A stretch of DNA of 64,000 nt from Xanthomarina arctica. Its GTDB lineage: Bacteria; Bacteroidota; Bacteroidia; Flavobacteriales; Flavobacteriaceae. How positions within the stretch are numbered: position 1 is the first letter of the stretch; each line of letters begins with the position of its first letter. The notes below the pieces were generated by a model. That model had not been told where the DNA came from. It saw only the letters and a program-made list of their open reading frames with translations, and did no database searches. The stretch is from contig NZ_BMFQ01000002.1 of assembly GCF_014638915.1 (NCBI RefSeq), positions 558,001 through 622,000 on the forward strand, given 5' to 3'. Shown here one piece after another: positions 51,473-60,165 of the stretch. The translations under genes were made by a program, and so were the position numbers.

Positions 51473-53176
51473 TTATTTTTGATATACAACTTGTCCTTCC
51501 TTAATGGTTTGCAAGACTTGTATTTCTTTTATTTTATCGGGACTTACTTTTAATGGGTTTTTATCTAAAATCACAAAATCGGCGAGTTTTCCTTCAGTTA
51601 AATCGCCTTTTAAATCTTCTTCATAATGTTGATATGCTGCAGCTGATGTTATGGATTTAATAGCATCATAAGGGCTAATGCGCTCATCTGCTCCTATTAT
51701 TTGACCAGTTCTACTGGTTCTATTGACAACAGCGTGTAAAATCATTATACTATTAGGGAAAACTATTGGCGAATCGTGATGTTGGGTAAATAACATGCCT
51801 TTCTTTTTTGCCGTAGCCGCTGGTGAAATTTTATAGGCTCTTTCTTTTCCCAGATTTTCTACATGAACATCGCCCCAATAAAAAGTGTGCATTCCAAAAA
51901 ACGAAGGAATAATACCCAAGGTTTTCATATCGTCCAATTGATCAAGCCTTACTGTTTGAGAATGAACCATAACATCTCGTCTGCCTTTATTAGAGTAATT
52001 TGCTGTGGCTGTTTTTAATGCATTTAAGTATTGGTCTGACGCCGCATCTCCATTGCAGTGTGCTAGAACTTGCCAATTTTTAACAAATGCCGTATCAATT
52101 AAGCGTTGTACTTCTTCGTTATCCGGAATAGCAGGATATCCTGAATTATTTTTATCGCTGGTATAAGGCTCAGATATCCAAGCTGTTTTTCCTTGAGGTG
52201 ATCCATCTAAACTTAGCTTAACACCGGCAGTTCTGTAATGGTTCTTATACTCTTTTTGTACCCCTTCTTGCATCATATAGTCCATTTCTATTTGTAAATC
52301 TGGGTAGCCTGCAACATCAATCTTTAAATCTCCCGATTCTCCTAATGTTTTCCATATTTCGCAAACATCTTTGGTAGCTCTTCCTTCTTGAGCTGTAGTG
52401 TACCCATATTTTATATAAGAAGCCATACCAGCTTTAGCGACTTCTAAATTAGAATTATAATCTAATTGTCCCATGAGCTTAATTAGTGGGGCGAAAAAGG
52501 CCATTTCTTCTAAGACACCATTAGGTTTGTTGGTACCTGGCTCTCTGCGTATGACACCACCTTCTGGGTCTTTAACACCATCTACATAGCCTACTAATTC
52601 TAAAGCTTTGTGATTCATGGATCCTAGGTGACTAGATTGGTGCACGACTAAAACAGGAATCTCGGTTGATATCTTATCTAAATCATCGGCTGTAGGGTGT
52701 CTTTTTTCGGATAATTGAGAATCATCATAACCCATACCTAAAATGACATTATACTTTTTAATGATTTCTGGATTGTCTATTTGCCATTGTTTCATTTTTT
52801 CAATGAGTACGTCAATAGATCCACAGTCTCCGTCGGGTTCAGGAAGGAGCCCTGCTGCCAAGCTCATTAACCCCGAGTTATATACGTGTCCATGAGCATC
52901 AATGAAACCAGGTAGGAGTGTTTTTCCTTTTAAATCAATCATTTTATGCCCTTTTCCGGCTATTGTCATCGCTTCATCTGACGAACCTACAAAGACGATT
53001 TTTCCATTGTTTTCTACAACAGCCTCCGCGTATTCTGGTGTATCGCCAACCATGGTAATAATATCACCACCAAAAAATACTTGTGCATTATTTTCAATGG
53101 GTTCTTTTTTGTTATCCTGACAAGAGAATAACATAGTGATACTTAACATTAGTGATAGGTGTTTCAATAGTTTCAT
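51473..53176 (-). CDS. YtcJ-like metal-dependent amidohydrolase, lipoprotein (cassette cargo)
   Basis: 567 residues from the ATG at 53176; lipobox MLFSCQDN (Cys about 18). Amidohydrolase_3 motifs: LLPGFIDAHGHVYNSG (metal-binding HxH), QVLAHCNGDAASDQYL, SPIVFPNSI and the C-terminal GKLADFVILDKNPL. It probably hydrolyses an amide at the envelope; substrate unknown. It is the largest enzyme in the array. A long (1.7-kb) cassette. Confidence 0.9.
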   Translation of the reverse strand: MKLLKHLSLMLSITMLFSCQDNKKEPIENNAQVFFGGDIITMVGDTPEYAEAVVENNGKIVFVGSSDEAMTIAGKGHKMIDLKGKTLLPGFIDAHGHVYNSGLMSLAAGLLPEPDGDCGSIDVLIEKMKQWQIDNPEIIKKYNVILGMGYDDSQLSEKRHPTADDLDKISTEIPVLVVHQSSHLGSMNHKALELVGYVDGVKDPEGGVIRREPGTNKPNGVLEEMAFFAPLIKLMGQLDYNSNLEVAKAGMASYIKYGYTTAQEGRATKDVCEIWKTLGESGDLKIDVAGYPDLQIEMDYMMQEGVQKEYKNHYRTAGVKLSLDGSPQGKTAWISEPYTSDKNNSGYPAIPDNEEVQRLIDTAFVKNWQVLAHCNGDAASDQYLNALKTATANYSNKGRRDVMVHSQTVRLDQLDDMKTLGIIPSFFGMHTFYWGDVHVENLGKERAYKISPAATAKKKGMLFTQHHDSPIVFPNSIMILHAVVNRTSRTGQIIGADERISPYDAIKSITSAAAYQHYEEDLKGDLTEGKLADFVILDKNPLKVSPDKIKEIQVLQTIKEGQVVYQK

Positions 53177-53204
53177 ATGGGACGTTTTAATTATTAACAT
53201 TGTG

Positions 53205-53328
53205 TTAATGTTACTGAGTTATTTGGTTTAATTGCTAAAATTAGCAAATAAAAGCAAACAGGCAAGATAGAAAATAAGTAAGTATTTTCCTAGGTAGGCT
53301 AAACTAGGAATAAATTATTTGCAGGGTT
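53205..53328 (-). repeat. attC-like site 21 (family C, diverged)
   Basis: TTATTTGGTTTAATTGCTAA, AATTAGCAAATAAAAGC, inner GTAAGTATTTTCCTAGG, GGAATAAATTATTTGCAGGG and TTG. Confidence 0.7.
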
Positions 53329-53340
53329 GTAGCCAGTTAT

Positions 53341-54105
53341 TTAATTCCAAATGTCATTCGATTCTGTTAAAATGACAGGATATTTATCCGTTACAAGTAT
53401 GGTTTGTTCGTGTTGCGTTACATACCCACCTTTATTTCCTACTAAAGTCCAACCGTCATTCAATTCTACAGCAACAGTTGAATTTGTTGAGATAAAGGTT
53501 TCTATTGCTACTGTTGTGTTTTTTTTGAATCGTTCTCTGTTACTTTTAACTCTGTAGTTTAAAATATTTTCTGGGGCTTCGTGTAAACTTCTTCCGACTC
53601 CGTGACCTGCCAAGTTTTTAATAACTTTAAATCCTGACTTTTTTGCTTCAGTTTCAATTAAATATCCAATTTCAGAAATTCTCACTCCGCCTTTAATATT
53701 GTTTATAGCTTTACGTAAAATGTTTTTAGAGGCATCTACAAGAGGTTGGTGATTATGAATGTCTTTTCCGAGAACAAAAGAGCCACCATTGTCAGACCAA
53801 AATCCGTTAAGTTCCGCAGAAACATCAATATTAATTAAATCTCCTTCTTTCAATATTTTTTTATTTGATGGTATTCCATGGGCTGCTTCTTTATTTATAC
53901 TTATACAAGAATAACCAGGAAACCCATACGTTTTATAAGGTGCAGATTTAGCACCATAACGCTTTAAAATTTCACCTCCGTATTCATCTAATTCTTTAGT
54001 AGACATTCCAACTTTAGCATATTCCCTCATTAATTTTAGTGTGGTTCCAACAACTTCACTAATTTTTTTCATTCCGATTAATTCGGATTCTTTTGTTATT
54101 GACAT
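53341..54105 (-). CDS. map: type I methionine aminopeptidase (cassette cargo)
   Basis: 254 residues. Removes the initiator Met. All five metal ligands are visible: Asp in LINIDVSAELNGF, Asp in FWSDNGG, His in LAGHGVGRSLHE, Glu in VAIETFIS and Glu in HEQTILVT. The substrate loop GYSCISINKEAAHGIPS is present. Full length, so an active enzyme is expected. As a cassette gene it is probably an extra copy; the essential map would then be elsewhere. Confidence 0.93.
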   Translation of the reverse strand: MSITKESELIGMKKISEVVGTTLKLMREYAKVGMSTKELDEYGGEILKRYGAKSAPYKTYGFPGYSCISINKEAAHGIPSNKKILKEGDLINIDVSAELNGFWSDNGGSFVLGKDIHNHQPLVDASKNILRKAINNIKGGVRISEIGYLIETEAKKSGFKVIKNLAGHGVGRSLHEAPENILNYRVKSNRERFKKNTTVAIETFISTNSTVAVELNDGWTLVGNKGGYVTQHEQTILVTDKYPVILTESNDIWN

Positions 54106-54127
54106 TTCGTTTTTTTTTAATTGACTA

Positions 54128-54191
54128 CCGTGTTTGTATAAGAGTAGTTACGTGTTTTAATCACTAAACTACGTGTTTTTATATATCGTGT
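54128..54191 (-). repeat. attC-like site 22 (family D, short form)
   Basis: CCGTGTTTGTATAAGAGTAG, TTACGTGTTTTAATCACTAAACTACGTG, TTTTTATATATCG and TGTAG. It keeps the outer stem of family D and lacks the middle and inner hairpins. Confidence 0.75.
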
Positions 54192-54214
54192 AGTATGTAT
54201 TGCTTTTCTCATTA

Positions 54215-54559
54215 TCAATGATATTTTTCCAATAGTATGATTGGTGTTTGAATATTACCAGACCATTCGCTGGCGATATAGGCAAATTCCTTTGGAAATT
54301 CTTCTAAATTAATTCTGTCGTTTTTATTTGTGACGTGGTCTTTGATTTTAGATCTCCAATTCTCGAAGCACTTATTTACTGGTATCCATTTAAGGTTTTC
54401 TCCTAATGATGCAATAACAAATTCAACTGGATACTTTTTCAATATTTCCGTCAATTCATCTTTAGTCAAGTAGCGTTCTCTTTTCGCTTCAATCAACTCC
54501 TCAGCACTCCAAAGTTCAATAATAGGAATTTTAGATACAATTTTCAGTGAATTGTCCAT
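54215..54559 (-). CDS. small hypothetical protein (cassette cargo)
   Basis: 114 residues, soluble: a helical start (LWSAEELIEAKRERYLTKDELTEILKKYP) and strand-containing second half (EFAYIASEWSGNIQTPIILLEKYH). No recognised family. Cassette ends match about 8/11. Confidence 0.75.
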   Translation of the reverse strand: MDNSLKIVSKIPIIELWSAEELIEAKRERYLTKDELTEILKKYPVEFVIASLGENLKWIPVNKCFENWRSKIKDHVTNKNDRINLEEFPKEFAYIASEWSGNIQTPIILLEKYH

Positions 54560-54580
54560 AGTTTTTTTGCATTATACACA

Positions 54581-54704
54581 AGCGTTTTGTAAATGAAAAG
54601 TGCGTGTTTATGTCAGCGGATTTTAAGAACGAAAATTAGATGAAAGCAAGTACGCAGTTTTCTTTTGTTTAGCACTAAACTACGCCTTTTTTATATAACG
54701 TGTT
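54581..54704 (-). repeat. attC-like site 23 (family A), last clear site of array I
   Basis: AAGCGTTTTGTAAATGAAAAG, GTGCGTGTTTATGTCAGCG, GATTTTAAGAACGAAAATT, GCAAGTACGCAGTTTTC, ends TTTTTTATATAACGTGTTA. Followed by 54705-54882, where no gene is seen. Confidence 0.85.
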
Positions 54705-54882
54705 ACCGCGTGTTCTTCTATGAATTATTTTTTATAAGAATATCTTAAATAACTCATTCAGTTAGAATATTAAATCAAAGTGTAAATGTTGTATTCTATC
54801 CGGCTTTTTCAATCATTTAATACTAGAAAACATGTATCTATTAATAATTTTCCAGTTCTTTTTTCAAAAAGCTATTCAACAA

Positions 54883-55383
54883 TTAAGGAACTTTAATAAC
54901 ATATTTTTCGGTTAATGGTTGATTTTGCCAAAAAGCAAGAGGGAAAGTCCAATATGGTTTATCTTCATATAAGACATGGTAATCTCCCCAAGTATATTGA
55001 AAGTTATAGCACCCTTGAATGTCTTCACTATATACTTTTCCAAAAAGATACGCAGTAGTGGTTCCACTTACCCTACCTGTATGTAATTCCACCTTATCTA
55101 TTATAACCTCTGTTGCTATAGGTATTTCTGCAATTATTTCTAATCCAGAATCCATTCCATAGCTAGTACCATCTTCTAAATGATAGCTGTAATTTTCATC
55201 CTTTGAACTATCTATAGGATTTAATAATAAAGCGCGTTTTTTTGTTATGAGTTTTTTGTTTACAATTTCAGAAAATGGTTTTTCATTTGAAACATTTCTG
55301 TATTTAGGTTTAAAAAGGAAATAAAATATAAAACCAATACATACTATTAAGAAAATTCCGCTAGCTATAACTATCTTCCTCAT
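54883..55383 (-). CDS. single-pass membrane protein (probable cassette cargo)
   Basis: 166 residues; N-terminal anchor IVIASGIFLIVCIGFIFYFLF followed by a strand-rich extracytoplasmic domain (LEIIAEIPIATEVIIDKVEL, GCYNFQYTWGDYHVLYEDKPYW). Its plan resembles the cassette protein at 43514-44101. A site lies downstream (54581-54704), but I find no matching cassette start upstream of 55383, so it is either the first cassette with a decayed edge or a chromosomal gene. Confidence 0.75.
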   Translation of the reverse strand: MRKIVIASGIFLIVCIGFIFYFLFKPKYRNVSNEKPFSEIVNKKLITKKRALLLNPIDSSKDENYSYHLEDGTSYGMDSGLEIIAEIPIATEVIIDKVELHTGRVSGTTTAYLFGKVYSEDIQGCYNFQYTWGDYHVLYEDKPYWTFPLAFWQNQPLTEKYVIKVP

Positions 55384-55528
55384 TTTCTATTTCTTTCAAA
55401 TCTAATTATAATTGATTTTTCAAATGTTTGGCTTAGCACAAAGCTTGATAGAAGCCAAAAGCCTTAAATTTACTACTGTTTTGGCTATTTCTTATATACT
55501 TTGATTAGCTGTCTTCTTTTCTAAGTTT

Positions 55529-56023
55529 CTAAAACTTGTACAAGTTTAAACCAACATTTTCATCATAATAGCGATTAACGGTTCCATCAAAACTTTCTAT
55601 AATAAATTCTCCAGCTCCATTAATTTTGGCTGTAAGCAAGTGTCCCGCTAATACCGTGTAATCGTTACGTCCAAGGGTTACATGCATGTGTATGTAAGGG
55701 CTATTATTTTGTTGAGAGATATTACCTGTTAAGTTGGTGATTTCCATTTGTTCGGAGAACGTTTTATCTACAAATTCTTTAGTAGCTGGATCAAAAAATC
55801 TTAAAGTAGCTTCATTTACAGCACCAAGACCTGAAATTGTTCCTGCTTTTATATCATGTTCTTCAACAAACGCTGTGATTGCTTTTGTAATCTCAGAATG
55901 GTTTTGAATACTAATAACGTACTTGTTACCAAACTGCTTGTAAGTGTACAGGTTAGAATTTGATTGTGCGTTTGCTAGAAAAGATACTGCAAGACACAGT
56001 ACTATTAAAATTGAACGTTTCAT
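55529..56023 (-). CDS. secreted PPC-domain (DUF296) protein
   Basis: 164 residues; signal peptide ending LANAQ (residue 20). The mature part is the PPC/DUF296 fold: VISIQNHSEITKAITAFVEEHDIKAGTISGLGAVNEATLRFFD, SPYIHMHVTLGRNDYTVLAGHLL. The His residues of the HMHVTLG segment correspond to the metal site of bacterial members. Plant relatives bind DNA, but an export signal argues against that here. Confidence 0.85.
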   Translation of the reverse strand: MKRSILIVLCLAVSFLANAQSNSNLYTYKQFGNKYVISIQNHSEITKAITAFVEEHDIKAGTISGLGAVNEATLRFFDPATKEFVDKTFSEQMEITNLTGNISQQNNSPYIHMHVTLGRNDYTVLAGHLLTAKINGAGEFIIESFDGTVNRYYDENVGLNLYKF

Positions 56024-56049
56024 TTTGTATACTATTTTAAATTATAAAA

Positions 56050-56340
56050 TTAATAAGACTCTCTTATGATATCTATCGCTAAACTATCGGCCTTTTTTCC
56101 AAGTTCGTTTTTTAATATTAAAAAATGCTCTGTTTGATTATGAAAGTCGATCGCTTCTTGAGATTTCCATTCCTCCAAAATCAGGATCTTTAAGCTGTTA
56201 TTAATATCTTCATGTAAAATATAAGAGATATTACCTTCCTCCTTCCGTGTGGCATCGGTTACGGTTTTCAACATATTTAAAACATCTTCCTTAAATTTTG
56301 GTTTTGCAATAATTGTAGCTATAATTTTTAATTTGCTCAT
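56050..56340 (-). CDS. antibiotic-biosynthesis-monooxygenase (ABM) domain protein
   Basis: 96 residues: IIATIIAKPKFKEDVLNMLKTVTDATRKEEGNISYILHED, EEWKSQEAIDFHNQTEHF. This ferredoxin-like ABM fold (YgiN/quinol-monooxygenase type) usually oxidises quinols or anthrone-like substrates without cofactor. 26 bp upstream of the PPC gene, same strand, likely co-transcribed. Confidence 0.88.
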   Translation of the reverse strand: MSKLKIIATIIAKPKFKEDVLNMLKTVTDATRKEEGNISYILHEDINNSLKILILEEWKSQEAIDFHNQTEHFLILKNELGKKADSLAIDIIRESY

Positions 56341-56494
56341 AATAAATACTTTTAAAATTAATTTTTTAGGTATGCTTTCTTTTTTGAGTTCAGACTATAT
56401 ATTTGAACTTTTAATTGAGGTGTAACAGTTCCATTGCATTTTTTATCTACTTCATATGATGCAGCATATTTTTCGCAAGCTAGCTACATTCAAT

Positions 56495-57184
56495 TTAAGG
56501 GATTAAGTACATTCTTTCTAATTTTCCTTTTTCTATTTGTCCTTTGTCATTCGCTTTCAAAAACGCGCCAGTTTCAACATTCAAGCAAGTTAACCACATG
56601 CCACCATGGGCGAAGGTATCAATACAAATGGTGTGACCAAAATCTGCTATTTCCCCATTTTTCCGAGCTGTATGCCCGCAAATCACAGTTTTACTTGGGT
56701 CATAAACTGTGGGTTTTTCAAACTTCTTATGAAATAAATAATGCTCATCCTGTTCCTCTAGACTTTTGTTTTCTTCAAGTCCTGCATGAACGAAAATAAA
56801 TTCTCCAATTTCTAAATAAGGTAAGCAAGAATCTATAAAGTCCCAATGCGTTTTATCTATTTGATGCATCCAATTTGGGTTATCACTAATTTTATAGGAG
56901 TTTAATGTCAGTGATCCTCCATAATCTTCTAACCAATGCTCAACTATTTCAGCTGAAGATTTAGCACGTGTCATCATGATCTCATGATTGCCAAGAATAA
57001 AATGGAAGTTGAATGTTTTGCTTTTTTCAATTAACCAATGAATAACGCCTTTACTATTAGCTCCCTTATCTACGTAATCTCCAAGAAAAACTACTTGGTC
57101 GTCTTCCTTTATTAACCCTTGTTGAAAAATAGTTTTTAATGCGTTTATGCTGCCATGTATATCTCCAATTGCGTAAATAGCCAT
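56495..57184 (-). CDS. metallophosphoesterase / PPP-type protein phosphatase
   Basis: 229 residues. The PPP signature is complete: GDIHGS (residues 7-12), VFLGDYVDKGANS, ILGNHEIM and a later His in VICGHTARKNG. Bacterial relatives (PrpA/PrpB, Ap4A hydrolase-like) dephosphorylate proteins or nucleotides with two metal ions. Cytoplasmic. Substrate unknown. Confidence 0.9.
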   Translation of the reverse strand: MAIYAIGDIHGSINALKTIFQQGLIKEDDQVVFLGDYVDKGANSKGVIHWLIEKSKTFNFHFILGNHEIMMTRAKSSAEIVEHWLEDYGGSLTLNSYKISDNPNWMHQIDKTHWDFIDSCLPYLEIGEFIFVHAGLEENKSLEEQDEHYLFHKKFEKPTVYDPSKTVICGHTARKNGEIADFGHTICIDTFAHGGMWLTCLNVETGAFLKANDKGQIEKGKLERMYLIP

Positions 57185-57247
57185 AATTATTTGTGTTTTT
57201 ATACCTTGTAACCTTAAGCTTATATTATGTTGATCAGCCTTAACATA

Positions 57248-57991
57248 TTAGTAATTCACTTTTGACTTGTTTTTTAATTTATGTTCTATGATAGGATATA
57301 GATTATAAGTTGGATAGATTTCTGTTGTAAAAGCTTTCCATGCAGTTCTCTCAATCGCCAAATTTACAGCTGCTAATTTTGAGGCAGGGAGTTCCAACAC
57401 AACCACTTGACCAAGTCCCATAACTACAAACCAATTAACTACCGAAGTACCTTCTGGAGGGAGGTTTTCATAAAACCCTTGATTGGTTCTTATCTCTTCA
57501 ATCTCATTTAAATTCATGCTTTGATCATGTTTAAGAAAGATGGTTAATAACAACTTGTCACTAGCTTTTTCAGAATTGGGTTTGGAATCGAGCACTATCT
57601 TTGACTTATTTTTTAACTTATGTTCTATAATAGGATACAAATTGTAAGTTGCATACATTTCTGTTGTAAAAGCCTTCCATGCAGTTCTTTCAATTGCTAA
57701 ATTTACTGCTGATAATTTTGAAGCAGGAAATTCTAATATAGCCACTTGGCCAAGTCCCATGACCACAAACCAATTAACTACAGACACACCTTCTGGAGGG
57801 AGATTTTCATAAAACCCTTGACCCATTCTTATCTCTTCAACTTCATTCAAAGTCATGCTTTGATCATGTTTAAGGAAAATTGTTAGTATCATCTTGTCAT
57901 TAGCTTTTTCAGAATTAGACTTTTCATTAGGTGATTGTGAATAACCCGTGAATTGTAAAACGAACAGTGCGAGTAATAATGCGTATTTCAT
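57248..57991 (-). CDS. secreted protein with two tandem near-identical domains
   Basis: 247 residues; signal peptide ending TGYSQ (residue 19). Two repeats of about 110 residues (roughly 26-132 and 139-245) share long identical runs such as PPEG-SVVNWFVVMGLGQV and SEKANDKM/SEKASDKLLLTIF. By hand about 85-90% identical, so a recent internal duplication. The repeat begins NEKSNSEKAND, a likely ABM-like dimeric alpha/beta fold made into a single-chain dimer, but that is inference. Confidence 0.82.
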   Translation of the reverse strand: MKYALLLALFVLQFTGYSQSPNEKSNSEKANDKMILTIFLKHDQSMTLNEVEEIRMGQGFYENLPPEGVSVVNWFVVMGLGQVAILEFPASKLSAVNLAIERTAWKAFTTEMYATYNLYPIIEHKLKNKSKIVLDSKPNSEKASDKLLLTIFLKHDQSMNLNEIEEIRTNQGFYENLPPEGTSVVNWFVVMGLGQVVVLELPASKLAAVNLAIERTAWKAFTTEIYPTYNLYPIIEHKLKNKSKVNY

Positions 57992-58016
57992 ATTTTTTAT
58001 CTTTTAAATTTTATGG

Positions 58017-58592
58017 TCAGACTTTAGATTTTATTCTACTTAATGTTTCTTGTGATATGTTTATGTAAGAAGCTACTATTTTATTAGGTAACCGTTTCAC
58101 AATATTTGGGTTAATTTTAAATAATTGGTTATATCTTTCTGAAGCATCTAAAGTGGTAAAGGACATGAGTCTCTTTGAACTATTAACATAGGCTTTTTCT
58201 AAATAGACCGTATAAAAATCCTTCCATTTGGGAATAATTTTCATAAGATGCCTAAAGTCTTCGTGCGTGATGAATAAGAGCTCACTATCTTCAATAACTT
58301 GAATTGTTTCTTGGGCAGGTTCATTTGTTATAAAACTAACAAGTGCTGTAGCAAATTGATTTTCAAATGCAATATAACGGGTAACGTCTTTTCCGTTATC
58401 ATCTATGAAAAATAATCTTAGACACCCTTTTTTTACAAAATAACTAACCTGACTAATTTTTCCAGTAGCAAGTAAAATGTCGTTTTTACTTTTTTTTATG
58501 GTTTTAAAATAAGGCAAAATGATTTTTAAATCTTCATCTTCAATAGTAATATTCTTTTTTATGAAATTAGTGAGTTCTGTATTATTTGTCAT
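58017..58592 (-). CDS. Crp/Fnr-family transcriptional regulator
   Basis: 191 residues. The N-terminal cyclic-nucleotide-binding-type beta barrel (FKTIKKSKNDILLATGKISQVSYFVKKGCLRLFF) and a C-terminal helix-turn-helix (RLPNKIVASYINISQETLSRIKSK). Cysteines for an iron-sulfur cluster as in Fnr are not present, and the cAMP-binding Arg is not obvious. It abuts ribB end to start. Bacteroidota members of this kind often respond to redox or oxidative signals. Confidence 0.9.
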   Translation of the reverse strand: MTNNTELTNFIKKNITIEDEDLKIILPYFKTIKKSKNDILLATGKISQVSYFVKKGCLRLFFIDDNGKDVTRYIAFENQFATALVSFITNEPAQETIQVIEDSELLFITHEDFRHLMKIIPKWKDFYTVYLEKAYVNSSKRLMSFTTLDASERYNQLFKINPNIVKRLPNKIVASYINISQETLSRIKSKV

Positions 58593-59255
58593 TTAGTTGT
58601 AGTCTCTAACAAATTTACGATAATGGATAATATCCTGTATTGATAAGACCATCAAATTATTCTCTTTACCAAATGCTGTGATTGTGGCAGAATTTGCCAT
58701 TGTTCCGTCATCGTTCATTAATTCGCACAGTACTGCTTCTGGTTGTAAGCCTGCTAGTTTCATTAAATCGATACTACCTTCGGTATGTCCTTTTCTTCCT
58801 AGTACGCCTTTGTTATTGCCTCTTAATGGAAATATATGACCAGGTTTCGCTAAGTCATTGCTCTTCGCTTTTTCATTACAAGCAACTTGTATTGTTGTTA
58901 ATCTATCTTTGGAAGAAACTCCTGTTGTTACACCTTCTTTTGCTTCAATAGTGATTGTAAAAGGGGTTTGAAAACTACTTGTGTTCTCCTTTACCATATA
59001 GGGTAAATTAAGTGCATCGGCTTTTTCATTTGTCAAACAAAGGCAAACAATACCACTACATTTTCTAATCATAAGTGCCATGTGATTATTGGTCATGTTA
59101 TGAGCCGAAAATATCAAGTCCCCTTCATTTTCTCTATTCTTGTCGTCAGTTAAAATAACGCCATTTCCATTTCGAATATGTATTAATGCTTTTTCTAATC
59201 TTTCTATACTTTCGGTAGTAGAGGTTTGTATGGTATCTAATTCTGCTAATTCCAT
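58593..59255 (-). CDS. ribB: 3,4-dihydroxy-2-butanone 4-phosphate synthase
   Basis: 220 residues. Makes the four-carbon precursor of riboflavin from ribulose 5-phosphate. Motifs: VILTDDKNRENEGDLIFSA (acidic metal-binding loop), HIFPLRGNNKGVLGRKGHTEGSIDLMKLAGLQPEAVLCELMNDDG (His and Glu ligands). Stand-alone RibB without the GTP cyclohydrolase II domain usually fused in Bacteroidota, so probably an accessory copy. Immediately followed by the Crp/Fnr gene on the same strand. No FMN riboswitch is seen upstream. Confidence 0.92.
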   Translation of the reverse strand: MELAELDTIQTSTTESIERLEKALIHIRNGNGVILTDDKNRENEGDLIFSAHNMTNNHMALMIRKCSGIVCLCLTNEKADALNLPYMVKENTSSFQTPFTITIEAKEGVTTGVSSKDRLTTIQVACNEKAKSNDLAKPGHIFPLRGNNKGVLGRKGHTEGSIDLMKLAGLQPEAVLCELMNDDGTMANSATITAFGKENNLMVLSIQDIIHYRKFVRDYN

Positions 59256-59401
59256 TTTTAACTTATATTTATTTTTTCGATTAGCAAAACTAATATTGTT
59301 TTAAGCCAAACTATTTGACCTAAGTCAATAAATGAATCTATTTCTTACATACTCAAGTAAACTTTTACTCATAATCGGTATTTTATTATTAGGACATGGT
59401 G

Positions 59402-60100
59402 CTACTGGTGCGATGTCTTAAATTTCGGTATAAAATAATTTAAACAATAAAGCATTGCTCCATAAGTAAAAATCAGGGTAGGCATATTGGTGTTAAATCC
59501 TAGATCAAATTCAGGAATACTTAAAAGCTCTCTAAAGGAGCGCGTTGCAATTAGTGACATGAAAATAATTCCATAAGCGAAAACAGAAATAATAGCTACT
59601 TTATTTTTAGTAGTTCGTATCATTCCTTTTTTTGCCTCTTGTCTAAAGAAATACCAAAGTACAGCAATGCTGAAGATTGCTTCTATTAAAATAGCTAAAT
59701 AGGTATTAGAAGCATACAAACCAAGACCAGCTTCCATTGTATCTGCTCCAAATAGATGGTGCATATGACCAGAAAAGAAATCTAATACAAAGTGTACAAA
59801 AACTAAAGCCATACTTACTAATCCTATTAGTGTGCTTTTAAATAATAATTTTCCAATTACAAACGCCATAGCTAACCAAAACAATAGAGGCAACACATCG
59901 TGGCTATATAGCATATCTACTGCCATGTTACTTAAAGTTGCATCCAAAGCATCATTTGGGGCAGTAGGTTCAAGTCCTAAATAATGGAAAGTAAACCACA
60001 ATATATCCTGTAATTGCGAGATAATTAAAAAATAAAGTAGGGTTCCTTTTGGGAACTTTTGTTTGGCTATTAATGCGGTTGTAAAATGTCCTGCTAACAT
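59402..60100 (-). CDS. polytopic membrane protein
   Basis: 232 residues; five to six hydrophobic segments and His-rich loops (MLAGHFTTALIAKQKFP, YSHDVLPLLFW, LDFFSGHMHHLFG), similar in layout to the YdjM/metal-dependent-hydrolase-like membrane family. Divergent from an HxlR regulator gene 77 bp away, so probably regulated by it. Function unknown. Confidence 0.8.
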   Translation of the reverse strand: MLAGHFTTALIAKQKFPKGTLLYFLIISQLQDILWFTFHYLGLEPTAPNDALDATLSNMAVDMLYSHDVLPLLFWLAMAFVIGKLLFKSTLIGLVSMALVFVHFVLDFFSGHMHHLFGADTMEAGLGLYASNTYLAILIEAIFSIAVLWYFFRQEAKKGMIRTTKNKVAIISVFAYGIIFMSLIATRSFRELLSIPEFDLGFNTNMPTLIFTYGAMLYCLNYFIPKFKTSHQ

Positions 60101-60108
60101 AATTTTTG

Positions 60109-60116
60109 TATTTTTG
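60109..60116 (+). promoter_or_regulatory. TAnnTTTG -7 box for the HxlR gene
   Basis: TATTTTTG, about 62 bp before the HxlR ATG. A TTG is found only at a longer-than-usual distance (60079-60081). Confidence 0.35.
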
Positions 60117-60121
60117 CTTTC

Positions 60122-60165
60122 AATTCGATAGCAAAAGTAAATATTACTATCGAATTAATAGTAAT
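60122..60165. promoter_or_regulatory. divergent operator region with two overlapping inverted repeats
   Basis: AATTCGATAG (60122-60131) and CTATCGAATT (60147-60156) form a perfect 10-bp pair; ATTACTAT (60143-60150) and ATAGTAAT (60158-60165) form an 8-bp pair, the spacing typical of HxlR dimer sites. A -7 box TACTTTTG on the minus strand (60132-60139) lies between them, so binding would block the membrane-protein promoter. Confidence 0.7.

Larger units (their letters stand above)
31255..54704 (-). mobile_element. integron-like gene-cassette array I (about 20 cassettes, no integrase in view)
   Basis: All genes here are on the minus strand, mostly one per cassette, and each junction carries an element of a few recurrent families (called A to F here). 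Each cassette begins with GTTxxxxx complementary to the xxxxxAAC just after its gene. This equals the R'/R'' core-site relation of integron attC sites. Site lengths are about 40-50 bp (F), 85-125 bp (A, C, D, E) and 215-235 bp (B). No tyrosine recombinase is present in the window, so the array resembles a cluster of attC sites lacking an integrase. Confidence 0.8.

Noticed and set aside
31255-54704. Insertion sequences or a conjugative element
   Set aside because: No transposase, relaxase or integrase coding frame is present, and no target-site duplications are seen next to the elements.
59256-59401. FMN riboswitch upstream of ribB
   Set aside because: No conserved RFN element pattern (AGGGxxGGxG blocks) is visible in this AT-rich 146-bp gap.
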